A DNA stretch of 13,429 nt. It comes from Porphyromonadaceae bacterium (GTDB taxonomy: Bacteria > Bacteroidota > Bacteroidia > Bacteroidales > UBA11471). Below, one piece after another: positions 7,491 to 13,429 of this stretch. Position 1 is the stretch's first letter. The number at the start of each line of letters is the position of its first letter. The translations under genes and the position numbers were made by a program. Below the pieces are notes generated by a model, which had not been told where the DNA came from, made no database searches, and was given only the letters and a program-made list of their open reading frames with translations. The stretch spans positions 1-13,429 of the forward strand of contig JAJQIP010000171.1 of assembly GCA_021199145.1 (NCBI GenBank). The letters are read 5' to 3'.

Positions 7491-8399
7491 CTACCGCAAC
7501 CGCAATACATCGCCCGGCTGCGGAGTATTGTCACTGGAGATTTTGTTGCGTTGCATCAGGCTTTTCAGTTTGATGCCGTATTGTTGGGAGACATCGTGCA
7601 ACGACTCTTCCGCTGCCAGGGTATGGGTGGTGTTCGGCTTCTTGGCCTTTTTCCGTTTGGCCTTCAGGTAAACAATATCCCCCTCTTTGAGTTTAGTTCC
7701 CCGCAGGAGGTCGTTAAACTGCCGTATCTGGTAGCCATAGAGACCGAATTCCCGGGCGATGAGCTTGGGAGAATCTCCCTCCCGGGCCACAATATAGGGC
7801 AACCCCCATTGCGACTCCATATCGTGGAACTCGTAGTTCTTGGGGAGGCGGGGCATTCCCTTCCCGTCGTACCGATGCAACCCGTATAGCTCAATGGTCT
7901 GTATCAGTTTGCTGGCATAGGTCTTGTCCGTGGCATAGCCGCACCGTTTCAAGCCGTGCGCCCATCCCTTGTAATCCCCGATATCGAGTTTGAAGAGCGA
8001 AGCGTAACGTGGGCTTTTGGTGAGGAAGAGAGCATGGTCTTCGTACGACTCCTTCGGGTTTTTGTATTTCCGGAAACACTCCCCTTTGGCATCGTCATCG
8101 TGGTAGACCTTCTTCCCTTCCCAGGAGTTGTGGCACTTGATGCCGAAGTGGTTGTTCGACATCTTGGCCAGTTCGCTGTTTCCCGCCCCCGATTCGATAA
8201 GTCCCTGCGCCAAGGTGATACTGGCAGGGATTCTGTACTTCTTCTGGTGTTCGATGGCAATATCCTTGTATTTGCGAATATATTCGATGTAGAGAGGATT
8301 TTTCGACTGCACAAAGGGATTCGACTTCGATTGCGCTCCCAGTGGAGAAGCGGCAAACGCCCAAAGGCAGAAGAGGAAACAGATTCGGCGAAAACGCAT
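7491..8399 (-). CDS. exported glucosaminidase (GH73-type) with two LysM modules
   Basis: 302 aa. The Sec signal peptide MRFRRICFLFCLWAFAASPLGA is probably cut near residue 22 (GA|QS), placing the protein in the periplasm or at the outer surface. The glucosaminidase domain covers about 35-178. Its expected catalytic Glu is E69 in LAQGLIESGAGNSELA (63-78), and NNHFGIKCH (82-90), CFRKYKNPKESYEDHALFL (108-126) and RCGYATDKTYASKLI (152-166) are typical of the family. Two LysM-like peptidoglycan-binding repeats follow: YIVAREGDSPKLIAREFGL to GDIVYLK (202-246) and HTLAAEESLHDVSQQYGI to GDVLRL (259-301), joined by a Lys-rich linker (247-256). It should cleave N-acetylglucosaminyl bonds in peptidoglycan during wall growth or division. 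It is convergent with the IbrB-like gene, with 26 bases between the stops and no clear hairpin. Start ATG 8397-8399 is fixed by the signal peptide. Confidence 0.93.
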   Translation of the reverse strand: MRFRRICFLFCLWAFAASPLGAQSKSNPFVQSKNPLYIEYIRKYKDIAIEHQKKYRIPASITLAQGLIESGAGNSELAKMSNNHFGIKCHNSWEGKKVYHDDDAKGECFRKYKNPKESYEDHALFLTKSPRYASLFKLDIGDYKGWAHGLKRCGYATDKTYASKLIQTIELYGLHRYDGKGMPRLPKNYEFHDMESQWGLPYIVAREGDSPKLIAREFGLYGYQIRQFNDLLRGTKLKEGDIVYLKAKRKKAKKPNTTHTLAAEESLHDVSQQYGIKLKSLMQRNKISSDNTPQPGDVLRLR

Positions 8400-8452
8400 A
8401 GCGGCAACGGATATAAGGAGCCCCTTTCTCTCGGATTTTCAGAAAATCACCT

Positions 8453-8460
8453 TACCTTTG
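8453..8460 (+). promoter_or_regulatory. Bacteroidota-type promoter (-7 TACCTTTG) for cdd
   Basis: TACCTTTG matches TAnnTTTG and lies 23 bases before the cdd ATG, which leaves a leader of about 16-18 bases. No good -33 TTTG is seen at the expected spacing. It sits in the 84-bp gap between the divergent genes. Confidence 0.55.
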
Positions 8461-8483
8461 TAGAGATTCAATTCCGACATCCT

Positions 8484-8960
8484 ATGGCAAGAGAACTCCA
8501 ACTATTGACAAAGATAATAGTTTGTCGTTACAATGAGTTAACCTCAGACGAAAAAATTTTGGTCGAAGCGACCCGTACCGCCCTGCAAGGGGCCTATGCC
8601 CCCTATTCCAAGTTCCGGGTCGGAGCGGCCGTAAGGCTTGCCGACGGTCGCATAGTCACGGGGAGCAACCAAGAGAACAGCTCCTATCCCGAAGGACTCT
8701 GTGCGGAGCGGGTCGCTCTCTTTACCGCCGGTGCACTTTCCGACGGGGGAACTCCCATAGCCTTGGCTCTTGCAGCCGAAAACAACGGGAAAACCGCTTC
8801 GGTCACCCCGTGCGGTGCCTGCCGGCAGGTCATGGCAGAGACCGAGATGCGTTACGGCACCCCCTTGCGGATATTGATGTGCGGACCCGAAGAGGTGCGT
8901 ATCGTTGACTCCGCCCAAGCGTTACTTCCCCTGAGTTTCGAACTTCCCGAAAAGGCTTGA
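8484..8960 (+). CDS. cdd: cytidine deaminase
   Basis: A zinc enzyme that deaminates cytidine and deoxycytidine to uridine and deoxyuridine in pyrimidine salvage. 158 aa, within the range of the homotetrameric single-domain class. The open frame runs upstream as far as 7956, but that part only mirrors the opposite-strand glucosaminidase gene. ATG 8484 gives a normal N-terminus and lies just after the promoter. Key motifs are the zinc/proton-transfer CAE at 73-75 (GLCAERVALF) and the zinc pair PCGACRQV (109-116, C110 and C113). The substrate-side elements are YSKFRVGAA (41-49) and TGSNQENSSYPEGLC (59-73), with LLPLSF near the C-terminus (147-152). All catalytic residues are present. It is read away from the glucosaminidase gene and appears to be a single-gene transcription unit; no functional link to its neighbours is evident. 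Confidence 0.95.
   Translation: MARELQLLTKIIVCRYNELTSDEKILVEATRTALQGAYAPYSKFRVGAAVRLADGRIVTGSNQENSSYPEGLCAERVALFTAGALSDGGTPIALALAAENNGKTASVTPCGACRQVMAETEMRYGTPLRILMCGPEEVRIVDSAQALLPLSFELPEKA
8509..8516 (-). promoter_or_regulatory. possible -7 box (TATCTTTG, minus strand) for the glucosaminidase gene inside cdd
   Basis: The + strand reads CAAAGATA, so the minus strand reads TATCTTTG, a TAnnTTTG match. It lies 110 bases before the glucosaminidase ATG and inside the first codons of cdd. No convincing -33 element sits at 19-21 bases. Matches to this six-base-constrained motif occur by chance several times in a window this size, so this is a weak call, kept because no other candidate lies in the 8400-8483 gap. 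Confidence 0.25.
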
Positions 8961-8967
8961 AAGGGCG

Positions 8968-8995
8968 TTCGGACAATGATAAAAGAGTGTTCGAA
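8968..8995. terminator. possible bidirectional hairpin between cdd and the convergent operon
   Basis: TTCGGACA (8968-8975) pairs with TGTTCGAA (8988-8995) in an 8-bp stem with one G-U pair and a 12-base loop. It lies in the 40-base gap between the convergent stops at 8960 and 9001. There is no clear T-tract on either side, so termination is only a guess from position and pairing. Confidence 0.35.
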
Positions 8996-9000
8996 GGAGA

Positions 9001-10239
9001 TTATCGGATTTCCCGGATGAGCATACCGGGGTAGAAATCCCGTGTTCCACTCACCTTCTCAAAGGAGGTGTAGTTCAAGTCCGCCCCGACGGCACCCTCT
9101 TCCTTAGCCATGTATCGGTTGTCCCAGATAGCTCCGCTGACGGGTTTGACAACGCCCACCCTTCTGTAGTCGATACGGCCGTCCTCTTTTAGGACTTTCT
9201 CCAATACCTCAAAGCGGGAATCCTTCGTAAGACCCTCTTTCAGCCCGATATCGGCCCGAAGTGGGGAGACTCCCAATAACGGGGTCTTTACCTTGAAGAC
9301 CTCGAAATTCCGCTGCAGGGAGACGATATTTTCATCGATAGCCCGCTGGCAGGCCTTCCGGACCATCTGTTCCGGCGTATCGAGGTTCACTCCGATAAAC
9401 GATACAATATTTCCGCTACTCTGTTGCGAGCCGATATATTTCAGTCGGAAGAAATTCCGGTTCTGTTTGAAAGCTTTCACCTTCATCGAGTCGGCCGTTG
9501 TCGAGTAATATTCCCGGTAAAAGGTCGCCGAAGTCTCTTCGTCCCACACCAACTGATAGAGGTAGGTGTGGACAATGACCCGGAACCCCTTCAGTGTCTC
9601 CATCATGCTTCCTAAAGCGTCTCCCAAGTCAGCAATTGAATTTGAGTTTGAAATGGTAGTCGTACCCCCTAAATTATTCACTACGCCTTGAGCAATGGCC
9701 CCTAACATGCGGAACATCGTTCCGGCCGCTTTGCCCTTATTCTCCTTATCAACGTAGCGGATATCATTGACCATCAGGAAGGTGTTGCTGATTAAATCCT
9801 CTCCCGCATCCTCCAGCAGGGCCTGACCCCGCACCGAGTTGGCGGCCACCTCTCGGTCAAATTCAGAAGCGTTGTAGAGCCCCCGTTCCCTCACCAGATT
9901 GACATCGCAGACTCCGGTAAAGGGGTCACGGTCGAACCAACGGGAGACCATTCTCGACGCAATCCCGTTCTTTTCGATAAAACTGTTCACAGCATCCAAG
10001 TCCTTCAACCTCTCGTCCATAGAGAGAATCTTGACGGAGAGGTCGTGATTGTTGTATTTCTCGGGAATGGGAATCTCCAGAAAGACCTCGCCAATCTCCT
10101 TCGCCATCTTCTGGTCATCGTGGTTGATGAGGATACTGTAGAGCGAACTGCGCCGGTAATCCAAGGTCTGAGTCTCCTCAGCCGGCAACCGAAGAGGGAG
10201 GAGGACCAAAACAAAAAATAGAATAAAACTCTTTTTCAT
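9001..10239 (-). CDS. secreted protein of unknown function, last gene of the minus-strand operon
   Basis: 412 aa from ATG 10237-10239, chosen because it begins a clean signal peptide (MKKSFILFFVLVLLPLRLPA, probable cut after A20). The ATG at 10263 would add MGLLIAIE and overlap the upstream gene. No domain with a known activity is recognised. Visible parts are a leading LDYRRSSLYSILINH (26-40), EIPIPEKYNNHDLSVKIL (55-72), ASRMVSRWFDRDPFTGVCDV (94-113), RERGLYNASEFD (117-128) and a short Gly/Ser/Ala-rich amphipathic stretch (170-212) containing GAIAQGVVNNLGG. A second half follows with VHTYLYQLVWDEE (223-235), RKACQRAIDENI (294-305), IWDNRYMA (371-378) and FYPGMLIREI (402-411). I recall similar proteins as conserved hypotheticals in Bacteroides, but cannot name a family with certainty. 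It follows the WG-repeat gene by 11 bases, so the two are probably co-expressed and act in the same compartment. C111 is the only cysteine besides C297. Confidence 0.88.
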   Translation of the reverse strand: MKKSFILFFVLVLLPLRLPAEETQTLDYRRSSLYSILINHDDQKMAKEIGEVFLEIPIPEKYNNHDLSVKILSMDERLKDLDAVNSFIEKNGIASRMVSRWFDRDPFTGVCDVNLVRERGLYNASEFDREVAANSVRGQALLEDAGEDLISNTFLMVNDIRYVDKENKGKAAGTMFRMLGAIAQGVVNNLGGTTTISNSNSIADLGDALGSMMETLKGFRVIVHTYLYQLVWDEETSATFYREYYSTTADSMKVKAFKQNRNFFRLKYIGSQQSSGNIVSFIGVNLDTPEQMVRKACQRAIDENIVSLQRNFEVFKVKTPLLGVSPLRADIGLKEGLTKDSRFEVLEKVLKEDGRIDYRRVGVVKPVSGAIWDNRYMAKEEGAVGADLNYTSFEKVSGTRDFYPGMLIREIR

Positions 10240-10250
10240 CTCGATAGCGA

Positions 10251-12113
10251 TTAATAGTCCCACTTGGCTTCCGGAATCACATCAGTTATCCGGTACGAAT
10301 TGACCGAAGCGTCCCCGTACAGCTTGAAGCGGAAACACTCCAAGTCATTCATTAACTTCAATCCCCTTTGTTTCATATAGGAAGCGGCCCGCATCACTGT
10401 ATCCCAACTGTCGAACGTACAGGGAATCAGCAGATTTCCCTTTGTATCAATAGCCCCGTAGAGATTGGTAGAAGTCTGCACATAGGCCATCCCCTCCACA
10501 AAATTCATCGCATCCTTGACACTGAAAGGAAAGGCCATCTCCCCTTCTGCACAATCCCAACAAACCCATACTTTTTCTTTTCTTTCAGGATCCGTTTTAT
10601 CGGAATTTTCATACTCTACCCACACCAGACGGGGATTCGGTTCCGAAATCGGTTTCACATCTTCGAAGAGGAAAGGAACGACCATCTGATTCTCCTTATC
10701 AATCATTCCCCACTTATAACCCGTTTTTTTGACCCAGGCCCAACCGTAACGGAATGAGTTCACCTCATCATACTCAAAGGGAATGACAGTTTCTCCGTCT
10801 GTGCCGATGAATCCCCATTTTTTCTGCAGGGAACGGACCCCTAACAATCCTTCGTGAAAAGACCAGTCGTCTATACCTGTATAACGTAACGCCAGAATGT
10901 CACCCTTTGTGTTTATGAAACCAAACGGAGCGAACATATTTTTGTTAGCACTCTTCACCACAGCCAATCCACCGTCGAAATTCCCGGCATAGGCATAGTC
11001 GTTATAGGTCACTCTCTTCCCCTCTTTATCGATGAAATAGTAAATTCCCTTACTCCCGTCTTTTATCCTGGCCCGTCCGTCGTGGAAAAAGCCAAGATTA
11101 TCCTCACTACTGAATGATATTATCCTGCCTGTTTCAGTATTATAATATCCATCGGATGGTACTTTCTTACCGTTATTTTTGAAAAGGGCCATCCCGTCGG
11201 TCGGACAAAAGAATTTTGAAAAAGTCCCTTCCGGGATAAGCACCTTCCCCTTCCGGTCCACAAGGCCCAAACCCGAAGTCGAACGGCCGAAGAAGAGGTA
11301 GCAGCTGTCCGTCCCCACTATCTCTTCGTTAGGGAAATCATCCGGACTGACAGCCACCGCATTGGCTCGGTTAAGGAGAGGAGCTCCCGGCCGTTGCAGA
11401 GATACACTGTTAAACTGCGCCGACCCCACAGAATTATAATAGGTGGCCACCTTCTTATACTCGTCCAGCACACTGTAAAAATAACCGATTACCGGATATT
11501 TCGCCGGGAGGATTATCTTCCCGAAGCGGTCGATAACCCCGTATTTACCCCCAACGAATTTGCCCGTCTTGGAGTCTATTCGTCCACCGGCGGCAAACCA
11601 GCAGAGGCCGTATTCGTCAAAAGAGCCGAAAGCGCTATATTTCGGTTCCAACAAAAAGCGGAACTTTTCGTCGATGAGTCCGTACTTCTTTCCCTTCTTG
11701 ACAGAGGCGAATCCCTGCTCGAAACTCCCGATTTCATCGTAAACAGGGGGTATGACCTCCTCCCCTCGGATATTGAGGACGCCCCATTTCTCTCCAGTGA
11801 GTCCTCCCCCTTTGTCACTTCCACCCGAGGCCACTCGGCAATAATCGCCCGTAAAGGGCAAAATGAGGGAGTACTTCATCTTCCCCACAGGCTGCCCGTG
11901 TACGTCAATGAAACCGTACTTGTTTCCTTGGCGTACCTTCGCCAACCCGTTCTCAAAAGGTTCGGCTTCAGCATACTTATAGGGGATGACCACCTTTCCG
12001 GCCTCATCGACATAGCCGTACTTCCCTTTTTTGTTCACATCGGGACGTAATGTCTGCGCCTCTATCAGCCCCACACTCAACAGGGCAAGCAGCACCAAAC
12101 TCCATCTTTTCAT
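10251..12113 (-). CDS. secreted WG-repeat protein
   Basis: 620 aa with the signal peptide MKRWSLVLLALLSVGLIEA (cut near A19|Q20). The mature part is built of WG repeats (motif K-Y/W-G-x-I/V-D-x-x-G-K followed by V/IIP...Y). Clear copies start near residues 31 (KYGYVDEAGK), 65 (KYGFIDVHGQ), 109 (KWGVLNIRGE), 143 (KYGLIDEKFR), 190 (KYGVIDRFGK), 282 (LGLVDRKGK), 358 (YYFIDKEGK), 397 (FGFINTKGD), 432 (KWGFIGTDGE), 467 (KWGMIDKENQ) and 551 (LYGAIDTKGN). Spacing is about 34-47 residues except for a degenerate segment at 205-280, one at 290-355 and an insertion near 490-530. WG repeats are thought to form beta-rich scaffolds; no enzymatic activity is known, and a binding or scaffold role in the periplasm or on the surface is inferred. 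The C-terminal 55 residues lack repeats. The gene sits 9 bases after the preceding gene and 11 before the next, mid-operon. Confidence 0.92.
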   Translation of the reverse strand: MKRWSLVLLALLSVGLIEAQTLRPDVNKKGKYGYVDEAGKVVIPYKYAEAEPFENGLAKVRQGNKYGFIDVHGQPVGKMKYSLILPFTGDYCRVASGGSDKGGGLTGEKWGVLNIRGEEVIPPVYDEIGSFEQGFASVKKGKKYGLIDEKFRFLLEPKYSAFGSFDEYGLCWFAAGGRIDSKTGKFVGGKYGVIDRFGKIILPAKYPVIGYFYSVLDEYKKVATYYNSVGSAQFNSVSLQRPGAPLLNRANAVAVSPDDFPNEEIVGTDSCYLFFGRSTSGLGLVDRKGKVLIPEGTFSKFFCPTDGMALFKNNGKKVPSDGYYNTETGRIISFSSEDNLGFFHDGRARIKDGSKGIYYFIDKEGKRVTYNDYAYAGNFDGGLAVVKSANKNMFAPFGFINTKGDILALRYTGIDDWSFHEGLLGVRSLQKKWGFIGTDGETVIPFEYDEVNSFRYGWAWVKKTGYKWGMIDKENQMVVPFLFEDVKPISEPNPRLVWVEYENSDKTDPERKEKVWVCWDCAEGEMAFPFSVKDAMNFVEGMAYVQTSTNLYGAIDTKGNLLIPCTFDSWDTVMRAASYMKQRGLKLMNDLECFRFKLYGDASVNSYRITDVIPEAKWDY

Positions 12114-12122
12114 GCGTCTCTC

Positions 12123-13052
12123 CTATCTGGGAATTATATTTGTCGTCCGAGGCTGCTGGTTGTTGCCGAAAGCGACTCCGACAGCCTTAGCCTTCTCAAT
12201 CTCGAGTTTCCGGATTTCCAGTTCGTCCGTATATTTCTGCCGCATCTCGAAGTCCCAATCTTCTCTTACTTTGGCCTTCATCTCCGTATAGAGGGCCATT
12301 GCCTCATCGTAGCAGGCGGCAAAGGGTTCGATGGCGAGCAGATATTCGGCAGCCGCCTCCGCCCCGTTCCGGTCGGGACTCGCCGCCCACGCCATCCGAG
12401 CCTGTTGCAGCAGTTTCAAGCTCGTATAGTCCACATAGGCCTGATAGGTGACCGACAAGGCATCCGACACCTCCTCATATCCCTTGCAGCAGACCGGCAC
12501 CTCCGAGAGCAGGAAGAGGGCGTTGTCGTACTCCTTGAGAGAGGCCAACCGTTGCGCCTCCTTCAAGATGCGGGGATATTCGCTGTCGTAATAACTCAAC
12601 ACTTTCTGTTTCCCCTCTTCAAGGAAGCTCTTCAACTGGGCGTTGTTCCCATTCAGCGACCGATAGGCGTTGAGATAGGCCTGTTCCCGGCTATTCCCCG
12701 CTCCCCGCAACTCCAACGAAGTCTGGGCAAAAATCTTCTCTCCCCACGAGTCACCGATATAGAGGGTCAGCAGGAGGACCAGCGATGTCTTGGGAGGGGC
12801 GCTACCCATCAGCTGTTCACTCATCACCGAAGATTTCGAGGTGATATAGAATTGGGCGTAGGGCCCCACCACATCCGACTCTCCGGCACTCATCAACGCA
12901 CCCAGTCGGTTGCAGAGGAACTGCTTGGCGATAGGAGGTGTCTGCTCGTCCTCATCGGCTGAGAGGGACATCCACCGGATTTCGCAATTTTGAGCAAAGA
13001 CAGCCCCGACCGTCAGCAACAGCACGAGGGCCGAACAGAGAATTCGTTTCAT
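12123..13052 (-). CDS. secreted helical protein of unknown function
   Basis: 309 aa. The signal peptide MKRILCSALVLLLTVGAVFA is probably cut at A20|Q21. The first half (22-125) holds CEIRWMSLSADEDEQTPPIA (23-42), LCNRLGALMSAG (46-57), a strand pair around YAQFYITSK (65-73) and LVLLLTLYIGD (91-101), and GAGNSREQAYLNAYRSLN (117-134). The second half is all helical: EYPRILKEAQRLASLKEYDNALFLLSEVP (158-186) reads like one TPR unit, and DRNGAEAAAEYLLAIEPFAACYDEAMALYTEMKAKV (227-262) like another. It ends in a charged, possibly coiled-coil segment (265-290, RQKYTDELEIRKLEIEKAKA) and a polar tail. No family with a known activity is recognised; weak resemblance to conserved Bacteroides hypotheticals. 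It lies 12 bases after the DUF6175 gene and 9 before the WG-repeat gene. The order suggests a multi-protein envelope assembly, which is inference. Confidence 0.88.
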   Translation of the reverse strand: MKRILCSALVLLLTVGAVFAQNCEIRWMSLSADEDEQTPPIAKQFLCNRLGALMSAGESDVVGPYAQFYITSKSSVMSEQLMGSAPPKTSLVLLLTLYIGDSWGEKIFAQTSLELRGAGNSREQAYLNAYRSLNGNNAQLKSFLEEGKQKVLSYYDSEYPRILKEAQRLASLKEYDNALFLLSEVPVCCKGYEEVSDALSVTYQAYVDYTSLKLLQQARMAWAASPDRNGAEAAAEYLLAIEPFAACYDEAMALYTEMKAKVREDWDFEMRQKYTDELEIRKLEIEKAKAVGVAFGNNQQPRTTNIIPR

Positions 13053-13064
13053 AAGGCTATGCGA

Positions 13065-13429
13065 TTATTGATCTATTACCAACACGGCTTTTCCCAACCC
13101 CTTGGTCAGCAGTTTCGTCTCCACCTTGTAGGGGGCGGCACGCAAGAAGCGGCGCAACTCCCCGGCAAAGCTCCGGGTATCCATCGCCATACCGCTGGAA
13201 CGGTAGAGGGGAATACGCACCTGCTCCAAAACCATCCGGTTCTCGGTAGCGTCCGAGACGTTGTAACGGTGCTCCACGGTATTGTCGTACATCCATTTAT
13301 CGATGATATCGGTGAGCATCTCCCCGTCATACTCCGTTTCGAGGTCGATTCCGGCAGCGTTGTCGCAGACCCGGATTTCGAGGGCGACCTCCCGTCCTCG
13401 GTTCTGCAGGTAGTCAAAGTAGGATTGCA
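13065..13429 (-). CDS. DUF6175-family protein, C-terminal part (gene runs off the window)
   Basis: Only the last 120 or so residues are present; the frame is open on the minus strand to the window edge, beginning QSYFDYLQNRGREVALEIRV. The ATG at 13317-13319 is internal, since upstream codons in the same frame continue the family pattern. Matching elements are NRGREVALEIRV, LETEYDGEMLTDIIDKWMYD, DNTVEHRYNVSDATENRM, EQVRIPLY and MAMDTRSFAGELRRFLR, ending KLLTKGLGKAVLVIDQ. These correspond to what I recall of the C-terminus of DUF6175 proteins in Bacteroides (GREV, DNTVKGRFNTTDATENMM, EQVRIPLY, KGLGQATLVL). Family members are exported with an N-terminal signal peptide, which would lie outside this window. 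Function is unknown. It is upstream of, and 12 bases from, the 309-aa protein gene, so it is probably the first or an early gene of the operon. The promoter is not in view. Confidence 0.82.
   Translation of the reverse strand, partial: QSYFDYLQNRGREVALEIRVCDNAAGIDLETEYDGEMLTDIIDKWMYDNTVEHRYNVSDATENRMVLEQVRIPLYRSSGMAMDTRSFAGELRRFLRAAPYKVETKLLTKGLGKAVLVIDQ

Noticed and set aside
7956..8483. In-frame upstream extension of cytidine deaminase, giving a 334-aa protein
   Set aside because: The extra sequence overlaps the glucosaminidase gene on the other strand and its promoter gap. Only the part from 8484 matches the family.
10240..10263. Upstream ATG adding MGLLIAIE to the 412-aa secreted protein
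   Set aside because: It overlaps the end of the WG-repeat gene and would put eight residues before a standard signal peptide starting MKKSF.
11394..12050. 218-codon + strand frame opposite the WG-repeat gene
   Set aside because: Opposite a repeat-rich real gene; no start context, motif or family support.
1..13429. Mobile element, phage, CRISPR array or RNA gene
   Set aside because: No transposase, integrase, regularly spaced repeat array, cloverleaf or rRNA stretch was seen by reading. Gaps between genes are short and, beyond the hairpins and promoters listed, hold nothing identifiable.

Overview
The window looks like a chromosomal segment of a Bacteroidales (Bacteroidota) bacterium with moderately high G+C. 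Three things point there: the araA-araB-transketolase gene order, transketolase wording (SDGGVQEE, LSTTTS) that matches Bacteroides-type enzymes, and promoters of the Bacteroidota type (TAnnTTTG at the -7 position) with no consistent Shine-Dalgarno sites. The secreted protein families at the right end are also ones I associate with Bacteroides and relatives. Genus cannot be fixed from the sequence alone. No tRNA, rRNA, CRISPR array, insertion sequence or other mobile element was seen.

Left part (1-5150, + strand): a pentose-use operon. It holds L-arabinose isomerase (araA, 5' end outside the window), L-ribulokinase (araB) and transketolase (tkt), closed by a strong hairpin terminator. Together they convert L-arabinose to L-ribulose, then to L-ribulose-5-phosphate, and link the resulting pentose phosphates to glycolysis. 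The epimerase, transporter and regulator are not in the window.

Middle (about 5190-7464, + strand): a compact three-gene unit with overlapping reading frames behind its own TAnnTTTG promoter. It encodes a 140-aa protein resembling a degenerate GNAT acetyltransferase, a PP-loop ATPase of the PAPS-reductase/DUF3440 (IbrA-like) family, and a ParB/sulfiredoxin-like protein (IbrB-like). Its biochemical role is unknown, and it is the best candidate in the window for an undescribed system.

Centre-right (7491-8960): a minus-strand exported glucosaminidase with two LysM modules, and a divergently read cytidine deaminase (cdd) with an 84-bp gap between them.

Right part (9001-13429, - strand): an operon of four genes read right to left, with 9 to 12 bases between genes. 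The first gene is cut by the window edge and matches the DUF6175 family. It is followed by a 309-aa secreted protein, a 620-aa secreted WG-repeat protein and a 412-aa secreted protein. The three complete products carry Sec signal peptides, so this is probably an envelope or periplasmic protein set of unknown function.
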